DNA of 64,000 nucleotides, taken from BD1-7 clade bacterium (GTDB taxonomy: Bacteria; Pseudomonadota; Gammaproteobacteria; Pseudomonadales; DT-91). Shown here piece by piece: positions 17,617 through 26,147 of this stretch. Position numbers and translations under genes: made by a program. The DNA is taken from the NCBI GenBank assembly GCA_902705865.1, contig CACSIO010000003.1:62001-126000 (forward strand), written 5' to 3'. The notes under the pieces are model-generated. The model had not been told where the DNA came from. It saw only the letters and a program-made list of their open reading frames with translations, and searched no databases. How positions within the stretch are numbered: position 1 is the first letter of the stretch; every line of letters begins with the position of its first letter.

Positions 17617-20403
17617 ATGGCGAAAATATTGCGTACTGCGCTGTTCGGAAAGCTAAACCCCCTGGCATTTAAAGCCGCTGAGAGCGCCAGTATTTTCTGT
17701 AAACTTCGCAATAATCCAGATATCGAATTAGCGCACTGGATTCACCAGATTTTACAGATTGAAAACTCTGATCTTCGAAAGATCTTGAGTTTTTTTTCTA
17801 TCAGTAACTCTGCGCTGGCGGCTGACGTTATTCAGTATCTCGATACTTTGCCTGTCGGCGCACGTGGTGTTATGAACTTCTCCCCGGATCTTGAAGAAGC
17901 GATCGAACGCGCATGGGTCATTGCGTCGTTGGCGTACAACACTGCACATGTGCGAACAGGCCATTTGATGCTGGGGATTTTGCAGCAACGCCAGCTTTCT
18001 AATGTGTTGTTTGCTATAAGTGATGAATTCAAAAAGATTCGCCGTGCTGAGCTTGAAGAGTGCTTTGATGCGATCCTTGATGGCTCCGCCGAAGACAACA
18101 TGGCCGCCAGCGATGGCTTTGCCGGAGGGACGCAACCGGGCGAATCATCCGGCGCCACTGCACCTGCATCAATGGGTAAGGGTGAAGCACTAGCGCAATA
18201 CACGCATGACCTTACCCGGCAGGCGCGTGATGGAAAGATTGATCCGATTGTGGGGCGTGATGAAGAAATCCGTCAGATGGTCGATATTCTCATGCGTCGT
18301 CGACAAAATAATCCCATCCTGACAGGCGAAGCGGGTGTCGGTAAAACCGCTGTTGTTGAAGGGTTTGCGCACCGTATTGCCAGCGGTGATGTGCCGCCGC
18401 CGCTCAAAAACGTATCCATTCTTTCATTGGATATTGGCCTTTTGCAGGCCGGCGCGAGCATGAAGGGTGAATTTGAAAACCGTCTGCAACAGGTCATCGA
18501 TGAAGTTCAATCATCAGAAACGCCGATAATTCTATTTATCGACGAGGCCCATACCCTAATCGGTGCCGGTGGCCAGGCGGGAACTGGCGATGCAGCGAAT
18601 CTATTAAAGCCAGCACTCGCGCGAGGTGACCTGCGAACCGTGGCTGCAACAACGTGGGCAGAATATAAAAAGCACATCGAGAAAGACCCGGCACTGACTC
18701 GTCGATTCCACGTTATCCAAGTAGAGGAACCATCGGAGGAGAAAGCGATTCTGATGATGCGCAATATGGCGAGTATGATGGAAAGCCACCACAAGGTCCA
18801 AATACTCGACGAAGCTATTGAAGCCTGTGTGCGCTTATCACACCGATACATTCCAGCACGTCAACTTCCCGACAAATCAGTGAGCTTATTAGACACATCT
18901 TGCGCGCGCGTTGCGGTGAGCCAATATGCGGTTCCTGCGGATGTTGATGATTGTCGCAAACGTATTCAGGCGTTAGAAACTGAGCTTACAATTATTGAGA
19001 AAGAAGCCAGTCTTGGCATTGATGCCGATGATCGCAGGACTAACGCGCAGAAACTACTGCGTGAAAATCTAGACTTGTTGGATACGCTTGAAGGGCAGTG
19101 GCTTGAAGAAAAATCTTTAGTCGATCAAATTTTGCAGTTGCGTGCAGAGTTACGGCAGGGCGCTCATGTTGTTGAGGGTACCGGGTCAAAACTTGAAACC
19201 ACTGTCGCAGAAATAGCTACAGAAACGGCCGCAGACGCTTTAGATGGCGGCTTCACGGATGGCAATGTCGCTAAAATTGCAGCGGAAAGCGCTCATGAAA
19301 ATACGCCTGAGCAAAGAACCGAATCGTTGCGATCCCTGAGATCATTGCAAGAGCGCTTGGCGCAGCTTCAAGGCGAAACCCCACTCATTTTGCCAACTGT
19401 CGATGCTCAGGCGGTCGGAACAGTGGTTCAGGATTGGACAGGAATACCTGTCGGGCGAATGGTGAAAAACGAGCTCGAAACCGTCATGAACCTGGCGTCG
19501 ATCATGGGGGCACGCATTATCGGGCAAGATCACGCGCTTAAAACCATTGCCAAGCGCGTTCAAACCTCCCGTGCGAGCCTCGACAACCCGAATAAACCGA
19601 TCGGTGTCTTTATGCTCGCAGGAACATCCGGCGTCGGGAAAACAGAGACTGCCTTGGCATTAGCGGAAGCGCTTTACGGTGGTGAGCAGAATATCATCAC
19701 CATCAATATGAGTGAGTACCAGGAAGCGCATACGGTATCGAGCCTGAAAGGCGCGCCTCCAGGGTATGTTGGATACGGCGAAGGCGGCGTATTAACCGAA
19801 GCAGTGCGTCGCAAACCGTACAGTGTTATTTTACTTGATGAAGTTGAAAAGGCGCATCCAGATGTGCATGAAATCTTCTTCCAAGTATTCGACAAGGGCA
19901 TGATGGAAGATGGTGAAGGGCGCACGATCGACTTCAAAAATACACTTATCTTGCTGACTACCAATGCCGGTACGGACTTAATCAAGAGCTTATGCAATGA
20001 CCCAGATCTAATGCCGGCACCAGACGGCATCAACAAGGCGTTGCGTGAGCCGTTGTTGAAGCAATTTCCGCCTGCATTACTCGGGCGTTTGGTCACGATT
20101 CCGTACTTCCCGCTAAACGACGATATGCTGCGTGAAATCGCTAAAATTCAGCTCAAGCGGGTACAGAGTCGCGTGGCGGAAAACCACGATGTTGCATTGA
20201 CTTACAATGACGATGTTCTGAAGTTGATAGTTGGTCGCTGTACGGAACAGGACAGCGGCGGTCGAATGATTGACAGCATTCTAACGAATACTGTGTTGCC
20301 AACCATGAGTAGTGAAATCATCAATCGGATGATCGATGGTGAAAGTATTGCGTCGATTGAAATTACCGTAACGGACGATACTTTTGCCTACGATTTTGCC
20401 TGA
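17617..20403 (+). CDS. clpV: ClpV (TssH), AAA+ sheath-recycling ATPase
   Basis: This 928-residue Hsp100 ATPase has an N-terminal Clp repeat domain (about 1-160). The first AAA+ module has Walker A GEAGVGKT at 237-244, and a ClpB-type middle domain covers about 420-600. The second AAA+ module has Walker A GTSGVGKT at about 669-676. ClpV hexamers pull the N-terminal helix of TssC and disassemble contracted sheaths. The ATG follows AAGGGAATAATC. The middle region at about 490-600 is somewhat longer and more acidic than in chaperone ClpB. T6SS context and the diverged N-domain separate it from housekeeping ClpB. Confidence 0.96.
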   Translation: MAKILRTALFGKLNPLAFKAAESASIFCKLRNNPDIELAHWIHQILQIENSDLRKILSFFSISNSALAADVIQYLDTLPVGARGVMNFSPDLEEAIERAWVIASLAYNTAHVRTGHLMLGILQQRQLSNVLFAISDEFKKIRRAELEECFDAILDGSAEDNMAASDGFAGGTQPGESSGATAPASMGKGEALAQYTHDLTRQARDGKIDPIVGRDEEIRQMVDILMRRRQNNPILTGEAGVGKTAVVEGFAHRIASGDVPPPLKNVSILSLDIGLLQAGASMKGEFENRLQQVIDEVQSSETPIILFIDEAHTLIGAGGQAGTGDAANLLKPALARGDLRTVAATTWAEYKKHIEKDPALTRRFHVIQVEEPSEEKAILMMRNMASMMESHHKVQILDEAIEACVRLSHRYIPARQLPDKSVSLLDTSCARVAVSQYAVPADVDDCRKRIQALETELTIIEKEASLGIDADDRRTNAQKLLRENLDLLDTLEGQWLEEKSLVDQILQLRAELRQGAHVVEGTGSKLETTVAEIATETAADALDGGFTDGNVAKIAAESAHENTPEQRTESLRSLRSLQERLAQLQGETPLILPTVDAQAVGTVVQDWTGIPVGRMVKNELETVMNLASIMGARIIGQDHALKTIAKRVQTSRASLDNPNKPIGVFMLAGTSGVGKTETALALAEALYGGEQNIITINMSEYQEAHTVSSLKGAPPGYVGYGEGGVLTEAVRRKPYSVILLDEVEKAHPDVHEIFFQVFDKGMMEDGEGRTIDFKNTLILLTTNAGTDLIKSLCNDPDLMPAPDGINKALREPLLKQFPPALLGRLVTIPYFPLNDDMLREIAKIQLKRVQSRVAENHDVALTYNDDVLKLIVGRCTEQDSGGRMIDSILTNTVLPTMSSEIINRMIDGESIASIEITVTDDTFAYDFA

Positions 20404-20426
20404 AAAGTATTCAAGGGAGTGAATGT

Positions 20427-20918
20427 ATGAAGGTGATATCAGGAGAAGGGCATGTTGCTGAAGTTTGCCAGCGGGTCATCCATGGCCCCATCGTTGGTGA
20501 GTTGTTAGGGCTCGATCCTGATGGCGTTCCGCTGGTTGATTACCCTGGCAATACACATGGTATGTTGCACGCTCGCACGTTGATCAGTATGCCATCAAGT
20601 CAAGTATTTGAAGGTATGGAAGTGCTACTTCAGTTCGAACAAAGCCTATCGGGGCGACCCATTATTACAGGCATCGTTAGCGATCACCTAGTCAACAACG
20701 AGATCAAAATACTGACACTCAATAGTGATTTGATGGAATCTGCGTTGGTCGACGGCAAAAAAGTGCGTGTTGATGCACGTGAAGAAATTGAATTGGTTTG
20801 CGGCCGCAGCAGTATCTTGCTGCGCAACGACGGCAAAATTGTTATCAAAGGCATGGAGATAACCAGCCGTGCAGCTGCATCGAACAAAATTCGTGGCGGC
20901 TCAGTCAGTATCAACTAG
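20427..20918 (+). CDS. DUF6484 protein, VgrG-tip-like
   Basis: This 163-residue protein is of the DUF6484 type, found next to T6SS genes. The sequence reads like a reduced VgrG tip. Residues 17-85 fit a gp5-type OB fold, where GMEVLLQFEQSLSGRPIITG parallels the VgrG segment GQEVIVEFMEGDPDAPIVTG of this same window. Residues 117-145, with EEIELVCGRSSILL and GKIVIKGMEI, parallel the C-terminal VgrG segment EITLKTGSAEIVM and GDITIKGKNI. The gp27-like base is missing. It may form part of an alternative tip or an adaptor with the PAAR-like product encoded next. The family name is recognition from memory; the VgrG resemblance is seen directly; the role is inference. Confidence 0.7.
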   Translation: MKVISGEGHVAEVCQRVIHGPIVGELLGLDPDGVPLVDYPGNTHGMLHARTLISMPSSQVFEGMEVLLQFEQSLSGRPIITGIVSDHLVNNEIKILTLNSDLMESALVDGKKVRVDAREEIELVCGRSSILLRNDGKIVIKGMEITSRAAASNKIRGGSVSIN

Positions 20919-20984
20919 ATGTGGCGGGTGATGAGAAAACTCATTTTTTCTACGATAACTGACCTAAAATCTGAGGACGTGTAA

Positions 20985-21452
20985 ATGGGTGTTACTGTTG
21001 GCGTGAACATGCTGTCTGTCGTTCATAAAGATAGCGGCGGTGTTTCTATCGCGTTTCCTGATGTTTGCAAAACGCCGACGCCGGGAGGCCCAGTGCCGAT
21101 CCCTTATCCGAACATATCGAAGGCGTCTGATACTGATAAAGGTACGAAGAAAGTCCTGTGTGATGGTAATTCCACCTGCGTCAAAGACTCCAATTTCAAA
21201 ACCAGTGTGGGTGATGAAGGTGGGTGTGCCGGTGGCGGTGTCGTTTCAGGTAAGCAAAAGGGCATTTCTGAATTTGTGTTGTACTCGATGGATGTTAAGT
21301 TCGAGGGAAAAAACGTCCCACGTGCTTTCGACATTATGTTGCATAACAATAAAAACACGCCACCTATGCCTGTGATGCAAGGGCCTATTATCGTCATTCC
21401 TAGCCCGGTCACGGTTGATGAATACTGTGCCGTTTGCCGCGAGAAGATCTGA
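20985..21452 (+). CDS. DUF4150 PAAR-like T6SS protein
   Basis: This 155-residue protein is built like PAAR proteins: FPDVCKTPTPGGPVPIPYPNI near residues 25-45, then a repeated small-residue pattern and MPVMQGPIIVIPSPV at the end. DUF4150 proteins are predicted to cap the VgrG spike as a sharpened tip. Many carry C-terminal toxin domains, but this one stops after the PAAR-like fold, so any effector must be recruited rather than fused. It starts after GAGGACG and ends five bases before the next gene. Confidence 0.8.
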   Translation: MGVTVGVNMLSVVHKDSGGVSIAFPDVCKTPTPGGPVPIPYPNISKASDTDKGTKKVLCDGNSTCVKDSNFKTSVGDEGGCAGGGVVSGKQKGISEFVLYSMDVKFEGKNVPRAFDIMLHNNKNTPPMPVMQGPIIVIPSPVTVDEYCAVCREKI

Positions 21453-21457
21453 CGATT

Positions 21458-22816
21458 ATGGCCAGATCACGGCAAGCGTTCCTCCGTCAGCTCTATGCGG
21501 AGCATCTGGAAGAAGCGTCATTTTTGTATTTACAGCGGCTGAATCTGCTCACAGATAACGAGCTTTCATGGGTTGAGATTCAAGACTTTGAAACACGGCT
21601 ATATGCTCACTTGGATGCGCTTGTGATCGGCGGGCAACCCGTACTTGATAGGTTTGCAGATTACCCAGCTGCTGATGCGGGAGAGGTTTTCGCCGTTTGC
21701 GCTGTATATGGTTTGTCTGACGATTTGTCGGGGTTCATGTTTGTGTTGGCAGCATTGGATCTTTCTGACAATGACACCTGCCGTGCAATGACCGATGCGC
21801 TCAACATGCACGCCCCAGCTGCTTGGGTAAAGGATCTTGCAAGGTTGCCGTTTGCAGATAAACCGGCCTACCTAAAAGTGTTAATGCCATTTTTTTATCG
21901 ACAGAGACTTTCAATGGGTAAGCCCGCGCTTTCAATGGCAAATAACCTGTTGAAAGAAGCACCGATGATGGTGCCTGTATTCGGTCATGCTGATCTGACA
22001 AATCAGCCAGCGATTCTAGAGAGTGTGCTTGAATATGTCGACAGCAATGATGTCTTGTTACGCAATCAAGCTGCCATCGTAATGTTGAAACAGCATCAAC
22101 ACGGACCTTTGAAGCAACGCTTAGGTGCGATGCCAGCGGAGACGGTTACCTGGCAGGCGATGGCGGTTGCGATGGATGTTGGTCTTTATCAATTCCTTGA
22201 ACAAAAATCACCTGATCAACTCAGCGACGATGCGATTAGAGCATTCGGGCTTATCGGACTTCCTGAAGCGATTCCTCGGTTGGTTAGACTATTGTCGAAC
22301 GACGAGAAAGCTGCCGCAGCAGCTGATGCGTTATTTTCGATTACCGGCGCCCCCTTATACGAAGATGTTTTTATCGCCGATGAAGTCACTGAAGAAGAGC
22401 TCTTCCCTGAAGAAGTCGATGCCTTTAAACGTGGCGAGTCACCGATGCATGTGGATCAACGACCTTTTGGGACGAATACACGCCGAATTAGCCAAGATGC
22501 CGATCTTTGGTTGCAGTGGCTCACCCAGTTCAAACAGCACTTTGTATTGGGTAAACGTCACCGTATGGGCGCTTTAATATCGCCATCGCAGTTGGTCGCC
22601 GTTTTACAGCATGAGCAGAGCCCTCATGAAATTCGACGTTTTACCGCCTGGGAATTGGAGTGCCGTTATCAGAGTGATGTGCTGTTTTCAGTAGCCGATA
22701 CGGTGCATATTCAGCAGCAACAAATACGTAAATTGGATCAGTGGGCGAACCTCTATGAACATGAGGCAGGTCTGGATGCCGGGTGTTGGCATATTCATCA
22801 GGAGGCTGTTGCCTAA
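21458..22816 (+). CDS. TIGR02270-type HEAT-like T6SS-associated protein
   Basis: This 452-residue protein resembles the TIGR02270 family, whose members occur beside DUF2169 and DUF4150 genes. It is mostly alpha-helical with HEAT-like repeats; LGLIGLPEAIPRLVRLLSNDEKAAAAADALFSITG-type spacing is visible around residues 265-300. The frame could open at a TTG at 21434 inside the upstream gene, but the ATG at 21458, five bases after that stop, is more natural. The TAA shares its last base with the ATG of the DUF2169 gene, indicating tight coupling. The molecular role is not established; an adaptor or chaperone for spike cargo is an inference. Confidence 0.7.
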   Translation: MARSRQAFLRQLYAEHLEEASFLYLQRLNLLTDNELSWVEIQDFETRLYAHLDALVIGGQPVLDRFADYPAADAGEVFAVCAVYGLSDDLSGFMFVLAALDLSDNDTCRAMTDALNMHAPAAWVKDLARLPFADKPAYLKVLMPFFYRQRLSMGKPALSMANNLLKEAPMMVPVFGHADLTNQPAILESVLEYVDSNDVLLRNQAAIVMLKQHQHGPLKQRLGAMPAETVTWQAMAVAMDVGLYQFLEQKSPDQLSDDAIRAFGLIGLPEAIPRLVRLLSNDEKAAAAADALFSITGAPLYEDVFIADEVTEEELFPEEVDAFKRGESPMHVDQRPFGTNTRRISQDADLWLQWLTQFKQHFVLGKRHRMGALISPSQLVAVLQHEQSPHEIRRFTAWELECRYQSDVLFSVADTVHIQQQQIRKLDQWANLYEHEAGLDAGCWHIHQEAVA

Positions 22817-23982
22817 TGCCACACCCGACAATCGACAATCAAACCCCGTTTCATTTTGAGCATCTTGTTCTCCCTGATGGGAACTTACGACCGCAATTTG
22901 TTGGCATTCTTAAGGCGACATTTAGGATTCAGCAACAAGGGCATTTGGTCCCCTTAAAAGAGCAGCCAGGTTTGAATTTGGCTGGAGACCTATTTGATAG
23001 CTTCGACGGCAGCTCTGCAGATGATGAGCCAGGTTTGCCGGTCTCTGCATTTGGCGCCGATAATTCCACCGACGCTGGCAGTTCCGGGCAATCTGATGTG
23101 GGCCAGGTGGCCAATAGCACCCCCTCTAATATTGCTTTTCGATATGAGCCAGAGTGTGTCGGGTTGAAGCCAAATACCGATATAGTTGTCGTAGGAACAG
23201 GTCTCCCACCAGGCCCTGATATGCCGTTTTTTGATTGTGGCATTCAAGTTGAAAGGTACGCCAAAATTTTGCGTATTTTTGGGCAGCGGCAGTGGCAGAT
23301 TGATCAAGAAGGCGAACCGTTTATTCAGCAGCTTACAACTGCTATGCCAACCCCGCTGAGCTACCAACATGCGTTCGGCGGGATAGATCATGGTGTTATG
23401 CAGCAATTCGGCCATCCTTTCGATGAGCGAAATCCGATCGGTATTGGCTACCATCATCCTGATAGCCTTATACGTGAGGCATCGGCATTACCGTTAATTG
23501 AAAACCCCAAATCGCTTATTCAGAACTATTTTGATACTCCCGAGCCTGCCGGTGTTGGGTTTTTGAGCCCGTATTGGTTGGAGCGTCGTCAATACGCGGG
23601 TACTTATGACGCTGAATGGGAGCAAACAAGAAGCCCCATGTTGCCGGTAGATTTCAATAAACGGTATTTCAATGGCGCTTCAAGCGGCTTGGTAGCGAAT
23701 GGTTATCTGCAGGGAAACGAAGCGGTTACCTTAGTCAATATCGGGCAACCCAAACAAACGTTTGCTTTGCCGGGCTTGGCGCAACCAAAGCTATTGCTGA
23801 GATTGAAAAAGAAAGAGGCTGCTTTAGAGATGCACCTCGATACCGTGGTTATCGATACTGATGACGCGTTACTCAGCTTAATCTATCGGTGTGAATTTGA
23901 ATTACCCAATGATTCACGAGACATCGCGGGCATCCGGGTCAACGTATCGAACGTGCAGTCACAGGCGATTAGTTTGGTATAG
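22816..23982 (+). CDS. DUF2169 T6SS-associated protein
   Basis: This 388-residue protein starts at the ATG at 22816, overlapping the preceding stop by one base, with AGGAGG ten bases upstream. DUF2169 features include FHFEHLVLPDGNLRPQFVGILKATF at the start, HAFGGIDHG near residue 185 and a conserved NPIGIGYH. DUF2169 proteins are found in T6SS effector loci and are proposed loading adaptors for PAAR-linked cargo. No toxin domain is visible. With the genes on either side it forms the core of the accessory block. Confidence 0.75.
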   Translation: MPHPTIDNQTPFHFEHLVLPDGNLRPQFVGILKATFRIQQQGHLVPLKEQPGLNLAGDLFDSFDGSSADDEPGLPVSAFGADNSTDAGSSGQSDVGQVANSTPSNIAFRYEPECVGLKPNTDIVVVGTGLPPGPDMPFFDCGIQVERYAKILRIFGQRQWQIDQEGEPFIQQLTTAMPTPLSYQHAFGGIDHGVMQQFGHPFDERNPIGIGYHHPDSLIREASALPLIENPKSLIQNYFDTPEPAGVGFLSPYWLERRQYAGTYDAEWEQTRSPMLPVDFNKRYFNGASSGLVANGYLQGNEAVTLVNIGQPKQTFALPGLAQPKLLLRLKKKEAALEMHLDTVVIDTDDALLSLIYRCEFELPNDSRDIAGIRVNVSNVQSQAISLV

Positions 23983-24057
23983 CTCAACGTTACGTTAGAG
24001 CCAAAGAGTAGTTGTTTAGTTGGTATCGCTAGTCACTGATCGTTATGGAAGAGGTAG

Positions 24058-24819
24058 ATGGATTTATTTCAGGTTAAGGAACAGTTACAACACCAGATTA
24101 CAGAGTACGAAAGTGTTGTTGCTGAAGACATGTATGACGTGGCCATCAAGAGCAGGACGTTGTCGTGTTTATCCGATTGTTACCGACGTCGGGCGATCGC
24201 CTTATACCTAGATGACATGGATATTCCAGCGTATTTCAATCATCTTGCGCGATCTGCACAGGCTCGCGTTCGCCTTTTATTACTTCCGTTAGATGAAAAT
24301 GATGCACACCGTTGCGCGAGTATTCTCATGCCATTTTTTGACGCCCTAGTATGTGATGATCGTGATTTGGCGCGTCAGATCATTCTGCATTCACCACCGA
24401 ATTGGCTCGACGGCGAAGAGTTCGAAGAAGATTTTTACTACGCTCGATTTGTGTTTTCTCTTCTTTCAAATCGGCAGGATACTAGCAACCTTGAAAGTTT
24501 ACTCGTCGACTTTAGTCAGGCCGCCGACGGCGCTGAACCTCAGCGTGTAGCCTTGTGTGAGGCGCTCTTGAATCAAGATCAACCGGCTTTTTCTTCCGCT
24601 TTGGCAGACTTTATTGATGAATACGAACATCGGTATGCAATGCGTGTAGAGATGTCGCCTTCGACCAACGATGAGTTAGAAACCGAACCGTACCTCTGTA
24701 TTGAAGGATTAGCGCTGTTAAAAATTGCGCGGGTATGCGGTATTCATATTACTGATGAGCAGCCATATATGCCGACGCTCGCTCTCAAGGGCGCAGTCGC
24801 TATTCCTTCTATGGCATAG
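24058..24819 (+). CDS. Imm49-like protein
   Basis: This 253-residue, all-helical acidic protein ends with ELETEPYLCIEGLALLKIA and GIHITDEQPYMPTLAL. The pattern fits the immunity protein 49 family as I remember it, but I could not search. Members occur both beside polymorphic toxins and inside T6SS clusters. Here there is no obvious toxin next to it, so it may be an orphan immunity protein, a partner of an effector encoded elsewhere, or a structural accessory despite the name. It lies 75 bases after the DUF2169 gene on the same strand. It has no signal peptide or membrane segment. Confidence 0.5.
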   Translation: MDLFQVKEQLQHQITEYESVVAEDMYDVAIKSRTLSCLSDCYRRRAIALYLDDMDIPAYFNHLARSAQARVRLLLLPLDENDAHRCASILMPFFDALVCDDRDLARQIILHSPPNWLDGEEFEEDFYYARFVFSLLSNRQDTSNLESLLVDFSQAADGAEPQRVALCEALLNQDQPAFSSALADFIDEYEHRYAMRVEMSPSTNDELETEPYLCIEGLALLKIARVCGIHITDEQPYMPTLALKGAVAIPSMA

Positions 24820-24899
24820 CAATTTATGAATATATGATCTAACAGATACGATTGATCGCTAATTATCGCTTGATGTACGTTACCGCAAAGGAATTTAAA

Positions 24900-26018
24900 T
24901 TGGGACTCGAAATAACTGCTGCTGGGATGGCCTCTTCTCTAGGCGATTTTAAAAACGGTTGCGCCGCTGCGCGAGCCGGCTTGAGTCGTGTTTCGCCGCA
25001 TAACGACTTCAGTTTTTTTGATGAATCAAGCGCAGATATGTATCCGGTGTCTGTTCATGCTGCTATGGGCGATGCATTGGTAGGTTTTTCAGGCTCGGGG
25101 CGTCTATTGCGGTTGGCGCACCTCGCTTTGGAGGATTTACTGGAGAACGCTGATGAGGCGTTTGAAGATCTATCACGCACAGCAGTGGTCATTAATATGG
25201 GCAGTGGTTACTACTGGGATGAATGTGAACGTCAACAATCAGTCGATCTTGATAGCGTAGATGGTGCTGAACCAAGTGATGTTATTGGGCTTAGAAGTGA
25301 TCGCAGTGATGAGCGAAGAAAAGCACTCGATACCTATTTCATTCAAACGCTCATACATATGGCAGGTGTTGGATCTGAACCCGGGCATACCGAATTATGT
25401 TTTTCCGACGCAGCGGGCGTTGGCGAGGTCCTCAATAAGGCCGAAAGGTTACTCGAGTTGCCGGGCATTGACCGCTGTATCATCGGCGGTGTTGATAGCC
25501 TTCTTGATGGATATATGATGCCTGCGTTGATCGAGCTCGACGTTTTGTCGTCTCCAAACAACCCCGCGGGTTTCTTTGCCGGAGAGGCTGCTGTTTTTTT
25601 CGTTGTTGAGAGCGGAGCAGGAGGGATGGCAACGTTGTCATCACCACTTGCGGCGATGGAAGCATACGATGACGCCACAGGGGCCGTGGTAGATGGTCAG
25701 AAATTGACTAATTTGTTGAATCGTTTGGTCGCTGTTGAGCCGGATCTTACAAATGCCGGCGTGGTAATTGGTAGCGTCAATGGCACTGAGAAACGCGCGA
25801 TGGAATGGGGTGCTGCACGCATTCATTTACCTCAGGCACTTGCCCATACAATGGATTGGCATCCGGCGGAACACTTCGGTGAAACAGGTGCCGCTGCTGG
25901 ATTTCTTGCAATTGCATTGGCTCAGCGAGCGAAAGCGCGAGGGTATATGGGGGGGGAATCTTGTCTTATTTATCAGTCTTCACCATATGGCCAAAGAACG
26001 GCGTTTGTTCTGAGTTAA
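24900..26018 (+). CDS. Ketoacyl-synthase-like protein, apparently non-catalytic
   Basis: This 372-residue protein has the thiolase/ketoacyl-synthase fold pattern: an N-terminal GLEITAAGMASSLG, a central IDRCIIGGVDSLLDG (about 190-204) and a C-terminal GETGAAAGFLAIALA. At the nucleophile position, where active enzymes have CSSG or CTSG, the sequence reads DAAG (D170). The first histidine motif HGTG is NGTE (N294). The GH of the second histidine motif is also absent before GAAAG (about 327-334). I therefore read it as a pseudoenzyme. I chose a TTG start at 24900 because AAAGGA lies seven bases upstream; an ATG at 24873 is the alternative. It is the last gene of the T6SS operon. Confidence 0.65.
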   Translation: MGLEITAAGMASSLGDFKNGCAAARAGLSRVSPHNDFSFFDESSADMYPVSVHAAMGDALVGFSGSGRLLRLAHLALEDLLENADEAFEDLSRTAVVINMGSGYYWDECERQQSVDLDSVDGAEPSDVIGLRSDRSDERRKALDTYFIQTLIHMAGVGSEPGHTELCFSDAAGVGEVLNKAERLLELPGIDRCIIGGVDSLLDGYMMPALIELDVLSSPNNPAGFFAGEAAVFFVVESGAGGMATLSSPLAAMEAYDDATGAVVDGQKLTNLLNRLVAVEPDLTNAGVVIGSVNGTEKRAMEWGAARIHLPQALAHTMDWHPAEHFGETGAAAGFLAIALAQRAKARGYMGGESCLIYQSSPYGQRTAFVLS

Positions 26019-26062
26019 AGATTGAGTCTGCCGCTAAATTGTTCTGCACATATCGTAGATAC

Positions 26063-26099
26063 AAAAAAGCAGTGAGCGGGTGATGCCGATCACTGCTTT
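26063..26099 (-). terminator. Intrinsic terminator for the phospholipase-like gene
   Basis: The stem AAAGCAGTGA (26066-26075) pairs with TCACTGCTTT (26090-26099). Read on the minus strand, the hairpin is followed by a run of T. It lies downstream of the leftward gene 26148-27779. On the plus strand it lacks a U tract but may still help end the T6SS operon. Confidence 0.75.
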
Positions 26100-26147
26100 G
26101 ATCAATCAACTTTTCGATCTTCGGTTTAGATCAAAACCTGTTTGAGC

